From JBEIUO01 sp964549785 (GTDB taxonomy: Bacteria; Planctomycetota; Phycisphaerae; Phycisphaerales; UBA1924): 9,106 nucleotides of DNA. The stretch spans positions 1 through 9,106 of the forward strand of contig CAZJXA010000133.1 of NCBI GenBank assembly GCA_964549785.1, given 5' to 3'. Position numbers and translations under genes: made by a program. A model generated the notes under the pieces. That model ran no database searches. It worked only from the letters and a program-made list of their open reading frames with translations, and was not told the DNA's origin. This document shows, one piece after another, positions 1 through 6,781 of this stretch. Each line of letters begins with the position of its first letter. The stretch's first letter is position 1.

Positions 1-67
1 ACTCCCGACTCCCGCACTCCCGACTCCCGCACTTCCGACCCCCGCACTTCCGACCCCCCACTCCCGC
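1..67. repeat. C-rich 15-bp tandem repeat with G-quadruplex motif on the minus strand
   Basis: Almost four copies of a 15-bp unit are visible. Copies one and two (1-15, 16-30) are identical, ACTCCCGACTCCCGC. Copy three (31-45) differs at unit positions 4 and 10, and copy four (46-60) at positions 4, 10, 14 and 15. A further half unit, ACTCCCG, lies at 60-66. The unit is itself two near-identical halves. On the minus strand four GGG runs (plus-strand CCC at 4-6, 11-13, 19-21 and 26-28) are separated by 4, 5 and 4 bases, which fits the usual G3N1-7 quadruplex pattern. The array may continue to the left of the window. It is not coding. Confidence 0.85.
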
Positions 68-255
68 CGCGCAATGGGCGAGAGTTGGAGTCGGCGCTGG
101 ACGAAGATCCAAAGTAGGCGAGAAATTATTCATTTTTCATCAAATCTATCGCAAAGTCGGACCTTCGGAAGCCCGATAGTTTTCTGAAGTCGGCCCGCGC
201 GTAGTCGTGCCGGTGGGTTGGCCCGTGGCGGAACCAATTTTTTAGGACCTAAGAC
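68..255. other. Intergenic region before the PilZ gene
   Basis: No gene is supported here. A short AT-rich stretch (about 122-151, including TTATTCATTTTTCATC) stands out from the GC-rich surroundings and may hold a promoter, but no well-spaced -35/-10 pair is convincing. A ribosome-binding AGGA at 244-247 serves the PilZ start. Confidence 0.4.
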
Positions 256-654
256 GTGCACGGTACCTCCATCAACCGCCGTCGATTTGAGCGATTTGTT
301 CTCTCCCCGATGTACACGCCGGTGACCGTCCGGAGGATGGACGAATGCGGGAACATCCTCGAAGGGCACGCCTACGACTTGTGCGAGGGCGGATGCCAGT
401 TTGAGCTCGACTGCGGGGTTCCGTGCGGCACACCCGTGCTGATGCAGGTGACGATGCCCGCTGGTGCGTGGTCCGAGTGCGACGATTTGGGGCCGGGCCG
501 GACCATTGGTGTGTACGGGAATGTGGTGTGGCTTGATGAGTCCGAGCCGGGTCCGGCGCGGCTGGCGATCGCCTTTACGCGGTTCGTTCGAGCGGGCGAC
601 AAAGAGCGCTTGCTTCGACAGATCACGAGCGGGCGGCTGGCGCGGGCGGCCTGA
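256..654 (+). CDS. PilZ-domain protein, putative c-di-GMP binding
   Basis: This 132-residue single-domain protein resembles PilZ domains, which bind cyclic di-GMP and control motility, polysaccharide export or biofilm formation. The N-terminal arginine motif RxxxR is present (R9 to R13 in RRRFER). The second motif, normally D/N-x-S-x-x-G, reads DLCEGG at 41-46, so Cys43 replaces the serine. The rest has the alternating strands of a small beta barrel, ending in GNVVW (88-92) and LAIAF (103-107). There are six cysteines, many for such a small cytoplasmic protein. The start is GTG at 256: an in-frame stop lies at 250-252, and AGGA at 244-247 is 8 nt upstream. The ATG at 310 would remove the RxxxR motif. 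No signal peptide or membrane segment is seen. The output partner is unknown, since no cyclase or phosphodiesterase is nearby. c-di-GMP binding is inferred, and the Cys43 change makes it less certain. Confidence 0.8.
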   Translation: MHGTSINRRRFERFVLSPMYTPVTVRRMDECGNILEGHAYDLCEGGCQFELDCGVPCGTPVLMQVTMPAGAWSECDDLGPGRTIGVYGNVVWLDESEPGPARLAIAFTRFVRAGDKERLLRQITSGRLARAA

Positions 655-789
655 ACGGGACGATACCCGGTCGCTGGCTGTTGAACGACTCAATCACGCG
701 GACCTTGAAACCAGCAACGCCTTTCGTCTTGGCCTGCCGTTTTACGAGAACAAGCGTTCGTCCGCCCTGCGGTCCGCTTATGATCCAGG

Positions 790-1857
790 GTGTTTGTAGA
801 CCAAGCGATAATCAAAGTGCGTGCGGGTGCCGGCGGCGGCGGGGCGGTGGCTTTTCGCCGTGAGAAAGGGGAGCCCAAGGGGGGCCCTCACGGCGGCGAC
901 GGCGGCACGGGCGGCTCGGTCGTGCTCAAAGCCGAAGAGGGCATGGGAACGCTCTACGACTTCCGGCATCAGGTCGAGTTCTTTGCCCAAAATGGTGAGT
1001 CCGGCGGCAAGAAGCAGTGTCACGGCGCCGATGCGCCCGATCTGATCATTCAGTTGCCACCGGGGACGCTGGTCTTCAACGTTGAGACCGGCGATCTGAT
1101 GCACGATCTCAAGCCGGGCGAATCGATCGTGATCGCCAAGGGCGGGCGCGGCGGTTTTGGTAACGAACACTTCAAATCGTCGATTAACCAGACGCCCAAG
1201 ACGGCCACGCCCGGTGCCCCCGGCGAGGGTTTCAACGTCCGGCTTGAACTCAAACTGATCGCGGAGGTCGGGCTGATCGGGATGCCGAACGCGGGCAAAT
1301 CGACGCTGCTGGCGGCCACGACCCGGGCGACTCCAAAGATCGGGAATTATCCGTTCACCACGCTCTCGCCGCAGTTGGGCATCGCGGAAGTGGACTCGAC
1401 CCGCCGCATGGTGCTGGCGGATATTCCAGGGCTGATCGAGGGCGCTTCGCAAGGTGCTGGCCTGGGTCACGAGTTTCTTCGGCATGTCGAGCGGACCAAG
1501 ATGCTGGTCCATCTTTTGGACGCCGCCCCGACCGACGAGAGCCGTCCCGCGGAGAATTATCGAACGATCCGCGCCGAGCTCGGGCATTACTCGGAAGCGT
1601 TGGCGGACAAGCCCGAACTGATCGTGCTGAACAAGGTGGATCTTCTGACGCCGGAACAGCGGGACGCCGCCATCAACGATCTCGCCAGCGAACTCGGGGT
1701 CCGGGCCGACCGCGACATCCTTGCGATCAGCGGGGCGTCACACGAGAATCTTGATGTTCTTCTGGAGCGGTTGTGGGCCCTGCTTCACCCCAAGGGCGAT
1801 GGCGCCAGCGGTTGGAAAGCCACCCCGCAGCCAGTGACGGGCGCGACCGGCGTCTGA
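790..1857 (+). CDS. obgE: Obg/CgtA-family GTPase
   Basis: This 355-residue protein is a ribosome-associated GTPase of the Obg family, which acts in late 50S subunit assembly and stress control. The glycine-rich Obg fold occupies about residues 1-157, beginning MFVDQAIIKV and including GAGGGGAVAFRREK. The G domain follows: G1 GMPNAGKS at 164-171, switch I NYPFTT at 186-191, G3 DIPG at 211-214, G4 NKVD at 281-284 and G5 SGAS at 314-317. The extra C-terminal OCT domain of some Obg proteins is absent; only about 20 residues follow the G domain. The start is GTG at 790, which gives the canonical MFVD start; the upstream Shine-Dalgarno match is weak. In many bacteria obg follows rplU and rpmA, but here its upstream neighbour is a PilZ gene and no ribosomal protein gene is visible. 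All catalytic motifs are intact. Confidence 0.97.
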   Translation: MFVDQAIIKVRAGAGGGGAVAFRREKGEPKGGPHGGDGGTGGSVVLKAEEGMGTLYDFRHQVEFFAQNGESGGKKQCHGADAPDLIIQLPPGTLVFNVETGDLMHDLKPGESIVIAKGGRGGFGNEHFKSSINQTPKTATPGAPGEGFNVRLELKLIAEVGLIGMPNAGKSTLLAATTRATPKIGNYPFTTLSPQLGIAEVDSTRRMVLADIPGLIEGASQGAGLGHEFLRHVERTKMLVHLLDAAPTDESRPAENYRTIRAELGHYSEALADKPELIVLNKVDLLTPEQRDAAINDLASELGVRADRDILAISGASHENLDVLLERLWALLHPKGDGASGWKATPQPVTGATGV

Positions 1858-1922
1858 ACCATTCAGACCAGCGAGAGATGGATTATTTCCACCGGTTCTC
1901 CCCAAAGGGCACGGCGAGCCGG

Positions 1923-1950
1923 CCCATGAAATTGCGTTCCCCATGAAATT
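1923..1950. repeat. 11-bp direct repeat overlapping the promoter
   Basis: CCCATGAAATT occurs exactly at 1923-1933 and again at 1940-1950, a period of 17 bp. The first copy runs into the -35 element and the second lies in the spacer of the candidate promoter. This is a plausible place for a regulator to bind, but no regulator is identified. Confidence 0.6.
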
Positions 1951-1960
1951 TTGTTAATGT
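1932..1960 (+). promoter_or_regulatory. Candidate sigma-70-type promoter for the cold-shock gene
   Basis: A -35-like TTGCGT (1932-1937) and a -10-like TAATGT (1955-1960) are separated by exactly 17 bp. TG at 1952-1953 forms an extended -10 (TGTTAATGT). The region is visibly more AT-rich than its surroundings. Transcription would start near 1967 and give a leader of about 130 nt before the cold-shock start codon at 2099. The motif match is direct, but promoter activity is inferred. Confidence 0.5.
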
Positions 1961-2021
1961 AGGGGCTGACAGAGGGACCGCCGCCTGGAAATCGGTTGTT
2001 CTTGCTGAGGGATTCGCCGGG

Positions 2022-2033
2022 GATCCGCGGATC
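2022..2033. repeat. Perfect 12-bp palindrome in the cold-shock leader
   Basis: GATCCGCGGATC is its own reverse complement. It lies in the predicted untranslated leader, about 55 nt after the inferred transcription start and 65 nt before the start codon. As RNA it could form at most a short hairpin; as DNA it could be a dimer binding site. It is followed by an A-rich stretch (GAAAAAG), and there is no T-run to suggest a terminator. Confidence 0.5.
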
Positions 2034-2098
2034 GAAAAAGTCATCGATTCGTCTGTGAACAGGGCACGGGAGGTGGGAGATTTTCTGGAGCTTTCTCG

Positions 2099-2389
2099 AT
2101 GAATGCCACCGAGCCGAGGATGATCGAAAACGTTGAGGGCGTTGTCAAATGGTTCGATCCGCGCAAAGGATTTGGGTTCATCGTGGGCCCTGACGGGCAG
2201 GACATCTTCACGCACTACTCGGTCATCAACGGTGATGGATTCCGGGTGCTCAAAGATGGCTCGGGCGTGGCCTATAGCGCCGTCAATACGGACAAAGGCT
2301 GGAAGGCTACCGCCGTTCGCCGGATTGACGTCGTCGGTATCGAGGTGACGTTGCCCCGCACCGGGTACTCGCGCACTCCGCGGCGATAA
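2099..2389 (+). CDS. Cold-shock-domain (CspA-like) nucleic-acid-binding protein
   Basis: This 96-residue protein is a single cold-shock domain, an OB-fold that binds single-stranded RNA or DNA and acts as an RNA chaperone or antiterminator. The diagnostic VVKWFDPRKGFGFI lies at 15-28, containing RNP1 (KGFGFI, 23-28). RNP2 is DIFTHYS at 35-41, with Thr where Val is usual. The second half (GFRVLKDG, then KGWKATAVR at 66-74) also fits the family. The protein is longer than the usual 65-70 residues: it has about 11 extra residues before the domain and a basic Thr/Arg-rich tail (about 77-96). The ATG at 2099 has GGAG at 2087-2090, 8 nt upstream, and is preferred over Met8 at 2120. The kinase gene begins 33 bp downstream, so co-transcription is plausible. 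Whether it is cold-induced is not shown, though the long leader is suggestive. Confidence 0.93.
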   Translation: MNATEPRMIENVEGVVKWFDPRKGFGFIVGPDGQDIFTHYSVINGDGFRVLKDGSGVAYSAVNTDKGWKATAVRRIDVVGIEVTLPRTGYSRTPRR

Positions 2390-2422
2390 ATCAGATCGCG
2401 GCCGGGCTACGTTCGGGGCTGA

Positions 2423-3268
2423 TTGCCGAACATGCTCGTCATACTCGGGGCCGGTTTTCTGGCGGGCGCGGGGCTCGCCGCGCTCGTGGCGCGGTTCGCC
2501 ATGAAGCGATCGCGTACCAAGGTTCGCGCGGCCGAGCGCCGTGCGCAGGCGGCCGAACGCCTCGCGGAAGTCGGCTCGATGACTGCTGGCCTGGCGCACG
2601 AGATCAAAAACCCGCTGTCGACCATCGGGCTGAATGCGCAGTTGCTGGCCGAAGGGATCGACGAATTTCCATCTACGGACGATGAGGTCAAGGGCCGCCT
2701 TTTACGGCGCCTGGCCTCCTTGCGGCGTGAGGTGGAGCGTCTCAGGGGGATTCTGACGGACTTTCTAGCCTACGCCGGCGAGATGCGGCTTGAGCGCAAA
2801 CCTGTGGATCTGCGAGGGGTGATCGACGACCTCTGCGATTTCTTCATGCCTCAGGCGCGGCAACTGGGGATCATGCTGCGGTGCGACTTGCCCCCCACCG
2901 CGGTGACGGCCGATGTGGATGCGGGCCAACTGAAGCAGGCGGTGCTCAACCTTCTCTTGAACGCGAGCCAGGCGATGGCGGGCTCGGCGTCCGCGAGCAC
3001 CGAGATTATTCTCAGGGTGGAAGCGGGCCACGATCCCGAGAATCACCCGGTGGCGGTGGTTCACGTCATCGACACGGGCCCTGGGATCGAGCCGGCGGTG
3101 CGGGCCCGGTTATTCCACCCGTATTTCACGACCAAGAACACGGGGACGGGCCTGGGCCTGGCGACCACGCGCCGCATCGTGGAAGCCCACGGCGGGCGCG
3201 TCGATGTTGTCACCGAGGTGGGCAAGGGGTCAGACTTTCGGATCATTCTGCCAACGAGCACGGGCTGA
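2423..3268 (+). CDS. Small membrane-anchored sensor histidine kinase (NtrB-like HisKA/HATPase_c)
   Basis: This 281-residue kinase would autophosphorylate a histidine and pass the phosphate to a response regulator. One hydrophobic helix (about 4-27) is followed by a charged helical linker rich in Ala, Glu and Arg (28-50). The dimerisation domain holds the H box, GLAHEIKNPL at 56-65, with His59 as phosphoacceptor. The catalytic domain has the N box NLLLNASQAM (176-185), G1 DTGPGI (217-222), the F-box region LFHPYFTTK (230-238) and G2 GTGLGLA (241-247). All motifs are intact. There is no recognisable sensor domain: the membrane helix leads straight to the kinase core, so the input signal is unknown. 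The start could be TTG at 2423 or ATG at 2432, and the Shine-Dalgarno sequence does not settle it. No response regulator gene lies in the window, so this is an orphan kinase. It sits 33 bp after the cold-shock gene and 40 bp before the oxidoreductase. Confidence 0.93.
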   Translation: MPNMLVILGAGFLAGAGLAALVARFAMKRSRTKVRAAERRAQAAERLAEVGSMTAGLAHEIKNPLSTIGLNAQLLAEGIDEFPSTDDEVKGRLLRRLASLRREVERLRGILTDFLAYAGEMRLERKPVDLRGVIDDLCDFFMPQARQLGIMLRCDLPPTAVTADVDAGQLKQAVLNLLLNASQAMAGSASASTEIILRVEAGHDPENHPVAVVHVIDTGPGIEPAVRARLFHPYFTTKNTGTGLGLATTRRIVEAHGGRVDVVTEVGKGSDFRIILPTSTG

Positions 3269-3308
3269 CCGGACAGGCTTTGCCGGACGTCGGCTACGGT
3301 GACAACTT

Positions 3309-4358
3309 ATGAAAGCCATCGTCGTTGAGAAACTTGGTAGCCCGGTCACCCCGAATATCCGGTTCCGCGAGAACTGGCCGGAGCCGGCGGCCCCGAAAGC
3401 CGGCTGGGCGTTGTTGCGGACTCGAGCAACCGCTCTCAACCAGATGGACCTTTGGGTGGGGAGGGGGGTGCCGGGCCTGGATCTGTCGTACCCCAGGGTG
3501 AGCGGGTGTGATGCCTGCGCGACCGTTGAAGCCGTCGGGGACGCCGCTGATACGGCGTGGATCGGGAAGCGGGTGATCGTCAACGCGGCCCTGCGCGTGC
3601 TCGAGCGACTGCGGCCCGAAGACGGAACGGCGGCGACCCTCGCCCCCAACTACGAGTTAATCGGCGAACACCACCACGGGATGCTCGCGGAATTGTTCCT
3701 GGCTCCGCTTTCCAACCTGGCCGTGGTGGGTGCCGAGACGGAGGACGAGGAGGCGCACGCCGCGGCGTTCGGCTTGTGCGGGCTGACGGCGTGGTCGATG
3801 ATGGTGACCAAGGGGCAGCTGCGGTGTGGGCAACCGGTCCTGATCACGGGTATTGGCGGCGGCGTGGCGACGGCGGCCCTCTCCATCGCCAAACACTTCG
3901 GATGCCCCACCATCGTGACCAGCCGCAAAGAGGAGAAGTTGGCGCGGGCGAAGGCGCTGGGCGCGGATGCGGGGGTTCTGGACACCGGGCAGGATTGGTC
4001 AAAGAACGTTCGGGCGTTAACGGCGAAGCGCGGCGTTGACATGGCGGTCGACTCGTCCGGGAAGGCGACCCACTTGAACTGCATACGCAGCCTGGCGCGG
4101 GGCGGAGCATACGTAACGCCCGGGTGCACAAGCGGTCCGGACGCGACGACCGACCTGGCACGGATTTTCTGGAACCAGTTGCGGTTGCTCGGATCGACCA
4201 TGGGATCGAACGACGAGTTTCGCGAGATCGCAGCTCTCTACCGGGCTCGAAAACTCTTCTCGGTGGTCGACCGCGTCTTCGCGGCTGAGGAAGCCGCCCT
4301 GGCGTACGAACGGTTGGAGGCCGCGGAACAGTTCGGGAAGATTGTGATCCGCTGGTGA
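3309..4358 (+). CDS. MDR-superfamily NAD(P)H-dependent oxidoreductase lacking zinc ligands
   Basis: This 349-residue protein is a medium-chain dehydrogenase/reductase. Its N-terminal GroES-like domain has ATALNQMDLWVGRG (40-53) and GCDACATVEAVG (66-77). The Rossmann fold has GIGGGV at 181-186, followed by TSRKEEKL (204-211), where Arg206 and Lys207 hint at NADPH. The C-terminal part shows FWNQLRLLGSTMGS (287-300) and QFGKIVIRW (341-349), as in the bacterial subfamily whose members read ALNHLDLWVRRG. Relatives of that type usually carry a structural-zinc loop with four cysteines. Here the equivalent stretch (about 92-118) has none, and Asn44 stands where zinc enzymes have the first catalytic cysteine. 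It is therefore probably zinc-independent, like quinone oxidoreductases. The substrate cannot be inferred. It starts with ATG at 3309 with only a weak Shine-Dalgarno match (GGTGA near 3299), lies 40 bp after the kinase, and ends 6 bp from the convergent ABC permease gene with no terminator between. Confidence 0.88.
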   Translation: MKAIVVEKLGSPVTPNIRFRENWPEPAAPKAGWALLRTRATALNQMDLWVGRGVPGLDLSYPRVSGCDACATVEAVGDAADTAWIGKRVIVNAALRVLERLRPEDGTAATLAPNYELIGEHHHGMLAELFLAPLSNLAVVGAETEDEEAHAAAFGLCGLTAWSMMVTKGQLRCGQPVLITGIGGGVATAALSIAKHFGCPTIVTSRKEEKLARAKALGADAGVLDTGQDWSKNVRALTAKRGVDMAVDSSGKATHLNCIRSLARGGAYVTPGCTSGPDATTDLARIFWNQLRLLGSTMGSNDEFREIAALYRARKLFSVVDRVFAAEEAALAYERLEAAEQFGKIVIRW

Positions 4359-4364
4359 CTGCCG

Positions 4365-5552
4365 TTAGAAATCGCGACGGACGAACATTCGCGCAGCGAG
4401 GCCAAGGACGACGAGTTCGAAGAGCAATGACGTACCAACGACCCACGCAACGGACCGGGTTTTATAGATTTTGTCAAGCCGTCTGGTGACCTTCTCGCGT
4501 TCGGTGCGAGAGAGACGGGCGAACGCCGGGGCATCGGCGTTGGGATTGGCGTCGGCTTCGTCATCCCCGTCGAGTCCGCTCAGGTCCATCTCCTTGACGA
4601 GCCAGCGGTCGATGAGATCGACGGTTTCAGCGGTTTTGGGGAGGACGGTCTTTGCCGCCACGAACACTTTCGCGGCGGTATCCCACGGCTCGTAGTTCTT
4701 GCGGAGTTTGGCGAGGTCTGATCGGGCTTCGACCAAGCGGGGGTTGGCCTCGTTGAGTTCCTCCGGCGTCAACGGCGCGCGCGGGTCGGTCGGGACGGTC
4801 GGGTCGGTGGAAGCATCGCCGGGCGGCGGACGGAGCAGCCGGGTGGTGTTGGCTTCCATCCTCCCGATGCGGGTTTGGAGGCTGTCGGCCAGCACGGCGT
4901 TGCTTTCGCGGCCGTTGAGGATGATGACCTCGGTGGCATTGATGCCGAAGCACACGAACCAGAAGAGGAGAGTGAGGAGCAACGAAGCGATCGTGGAGCG
5001 GGTCAAAAGCCCGAACAGCACGCACACCGAGAAAAGGTAACTGAAGAACAGGAGAACGACCGGGACGGCCAGGAATACGCCCGGCTCCCACGCCCCGCCG
5101 CGAACGCCGATGACGACGAAGCACGCCGCCGAAAATGTCAGCACCTGCAAGCCGACGAAGAGCAGGCCCATGACGAACTTGGTAAGAAAGAGCCGGAGCC
5201 TTCCGATGGGCTTGCTGAGCGTCAGTTCGATGGCCCCGCTTGCGATGAAGTCGGGGATCATGCTGGACGTGGAGACCAGCGCGAGGATGGTGGCGATCCA
5301 GGAGAGCCAGAACGTGATGCCGAAGTTCGCGAAGAGAAGCTTGTACAGTTGATCTGGCGGGACGGTGGCGCTCGTCATGAAGCCGTTGAAATCGCCGATC
5401 TCGTACCACAGCAACGTCAGCCCGTTTTCGTTGATGCCGATGGCGGCGAACGCGGCCACCACGACGCCCGAGAGGATCATCGTGATCCAGAAGAGTTTCT
5501 TGCTGTTGAGTTCGCGGTATGCATCGATCAGGAGGGCCATGGTCTGGGTCAA
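4365..5552 (-). CDS. ABC-2 type transporter permease
   Basis: This 395-residue membrane protein is the permease partner of the adjacent ATPase. Six hydrophobic segments are visible at about 20-41, 74-98, 121-149, 158-182, 186-208 and 368-390. Between the second and third lies DFIASGAIELTLSKPIGR (101-118), typical of ABC-2 permeases. A hydrophilic region of about 160 residues (209-367), probably extracytoplasmic, separates the last two helices; it has a Pro/Asp/Thr-rich part (241-262), a helical part (263-320) and an acidic part (323-340). The TTG start at 5552 overlaps the TGA of the ATPase gene by 4 bp (TTGA), with GGGGTG about 6 nt upstream, which suggests translational coupling. ATG at 5540 (residue 5) is an alternative start. 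The substrate is unknown; ABC-2 systems export drugs, polysaccharides or lipids, or serve in gliding and copper processing. Confidence 0.9.
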   Translation of the reverse strand: MTQTMALLIDAYRELNSKKLFWITMILSGVVVAAFAAIGINENGLTLLWYEIGDFNGFMTSATVPPDQLYKLLFANFGITFWLSWIATILALVSTSSMIPDFIASGAIELTLSKPIGRLRLFLTKFVMGLLFVGLQVLTFSAACFVVIGVRGGAWEPGVFLAVPVVLLFFSYLFSVCVLFGLLTRSTIASLLLTLLFWFVCFGINATEVIILNGRESNAVLADSLQTRIGRMEANTTRLLRPPPGDASTDPTVPTDPRAPLTPEELNEANPRLVEARSDLAKLRKNYEPWDTAAKVFVAAKTVLPKTAETVDLIDRWLVKEMDLSGLDGDDEADANPNADAPAFARLSRTEREKVTRRLDKIYKTRSVAWVVGTSLLFELVVLGLAARMFVRRDF

Positions 5553-6700
5553 TTCGCACCCCGCTTTGGGTCGCGGGCAGCCCCGGGCCCGAGGGCTTGG
5601 CCGGTCGTTGGATCGGTCACCGCTTCCATGAACAAATCCTCGAGTGATGGCCGCACCGTGCGGAACGAACGAATGACAATGCCCTTCGCGCGGAGGGCAT
5701 CAAGCACGGGCATGGCGACGACAGGATCATCGGTCGTGATCCGCAGCGTCGAACGATCGATCTCAAAGGACTCGCCCGATGCAAGCCGGCCGCGGCTGGT
5801 TCGGACCGTTGCCAAGGAGGCCTCGCGACCGGACCGGCCCGGCGCGGTGGCGAGCGCACCCGGCGGCATCGACGTCGGGGGCGAAGGCGAAGGCGATTCA
5901 GCCACCACGCTTCCAACTGGGAGGGCCGCCGCGAGCGTCGTGAGAGCGGCCTCGGGAGCATCGGCGATTTCGATCTCGCAGCGGCGCTGATCGACGGTCA
6001 GTTCATCGATGGTGCCCTGACTTTTGACTTTGCCCTGCACCAGGATCGCGACGCGGTCGCATACCATCTCGAGTTCGCTGAGCAAGTGAGAATTGAGGAA
6101 CACGGTCTTGCCGCGTTCCTTGATGTGGGTGAGAACGTTGCGGATTTCCTTGCGTCCGACGGGGTCCACCCCGTCGGTCGGTTCGTCGAGGACCACTAGG
6201 TCGGGGTCGTTCATGAGCGCCTGGGCGATGCCGATCCGTTGCCGCATCCCCTTGCTGTACTGTTTGACCTTTGTCTTCGACCAGTCACTCATGCCAACGA
6301 GCCCCAACAGTTCCGCAGCGCGCGTGCGCCGCAATGCCTTGGGTACGCCGCACAGGGCCCCGTAGAAATCGAGCACCTGGCCGCCGGTCAGGTATTCCGG
6401 GAACCGGTGGTGTTCCGGCAGATACCCCACCCGGGCGAGCGTGGGTTTATGTCCGACGGGTCTGCCCAGCATGAGGCCCTCCGCCTTGGTCGGGCTTATG
6501 ACCGTCATCAGGATCTTGACAAGGGTGCTCTTGCCGGCGCCGTTAGGGCCTAAAAGGCCGAAGATTTCGCCGCGGCGGACCCGCATCTCGATCCCGCGAA
6601 GCGCGTGAATCTTGCCTTTGTAGACCTTGTCGACATTGGCCAGGTCGACCGCCCATTCGCTGGCGGTGATCAGAGTGGCGGGTGGAGGGGAGTGGGCCAT
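5549..6700 (-). CDS. ABC-2 type transporter ATP-binding protein
   Basis: This 383-residue protein is the ATPase of an ABC-2 exporter. Walker A is GPNGAGKST at 51-59. The Q-loop region reads VGYLPEHHRF (91-100), with Glu96 in place of glutamine, which is common in this subfamily. The signature is YSKGMRQR (148-155). Walker B and the catalytic glutamate are LVVLDEPTDGVDP (168-180, Glu173), and the H-loop histidine is His205. A C-terminal accessory domain resembling DUF4162 ends in RSFRTVRPSLEDLFMEAV (344-361). Inside it, about residues 264-308, lies a Pro/Ser/Ala/Gly-rich stretch that looks like a disordered insertion. The ATG start at 6700 lacks a clear Shine-Dalgarno sequence. The gene lies 81 bp after the TIM-barrel gene on the same strand and overlaps the permease by 4 bp. 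The exported substrate cannot be told from sequence. Confidence 0.95.
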   Translation of the reverse strand: MAHSPPPATLITASEWAVDLANVDKVYKGKIHALRGIEMRVRRGEIFGLLGPNGAGKSTLVKILMTVISPTKAEGLMLGRPVGHKPTLARVGYLPEHHRFPEYLTGGQVLDFYGALCGVPKALRRTRAAELLGLVGMSDWSKTKVKQYSKGMRQRIGIAQALMNDPDLVVLDEPTDGVDPVGRKEIRNVLTHIKERGKTVFLNSHLLSELEMVCDRVAILVQGKVKSQGTIDELTVDQRRCEIEIADAPEAALTTLAAALPVGSVVAESPSPSPPTSMPPGALATAPGRSGREASLATVRTSRGRLASGESFEIDRSTLRITTDDPVVAMPVLDALRAKGIVIRSFRTVRPSLEDLFMEAVTDPTTGQALGPGAARDPKRGAN

Positions 6701-6781
6701 AGGGTGGATACGCGGGTTATTCGCTGTCGTGAGAAATTCGTTTCAGATCGTGGGCACTCGGGCCCTTACAAACGCACCAGC

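Noticed and set aside
130..693. 187-codon minus-strand open frame opposite the PilZ gene
   Set aside because: Arg/Pro-rich composition without any family motif; it is antisense to a gene with clear PilZ motifs and looks like a GC-rich shadow frame.
1883..2599. 238-codon minus-strand open frame opposite the cold-shock gene
   Set aside because: It covers the cold-shock gene and the start of the kinase, both with strong motifs; no family resemblance of its own.
3282..3294. Short inverted repeat GCCG/CGGC after the kinase gene as a terminator
   Set aside because: The stem is only 4 bp and no T-run follows.
4359..4364. Bidirectional terminator between the convergent genes
   Set aside because: Only 6 bp separate the stops and no hairpin with a T-run is seen around them.
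4875..5990. 371-codon plus-strand open frame opposite the ABC genes
   Set aside because: Very rich in Asp, Glu, Arg and Gly with no recognisable domain. It lies antisense to the well-supported permease and ATPase genes, so it is a shadow.
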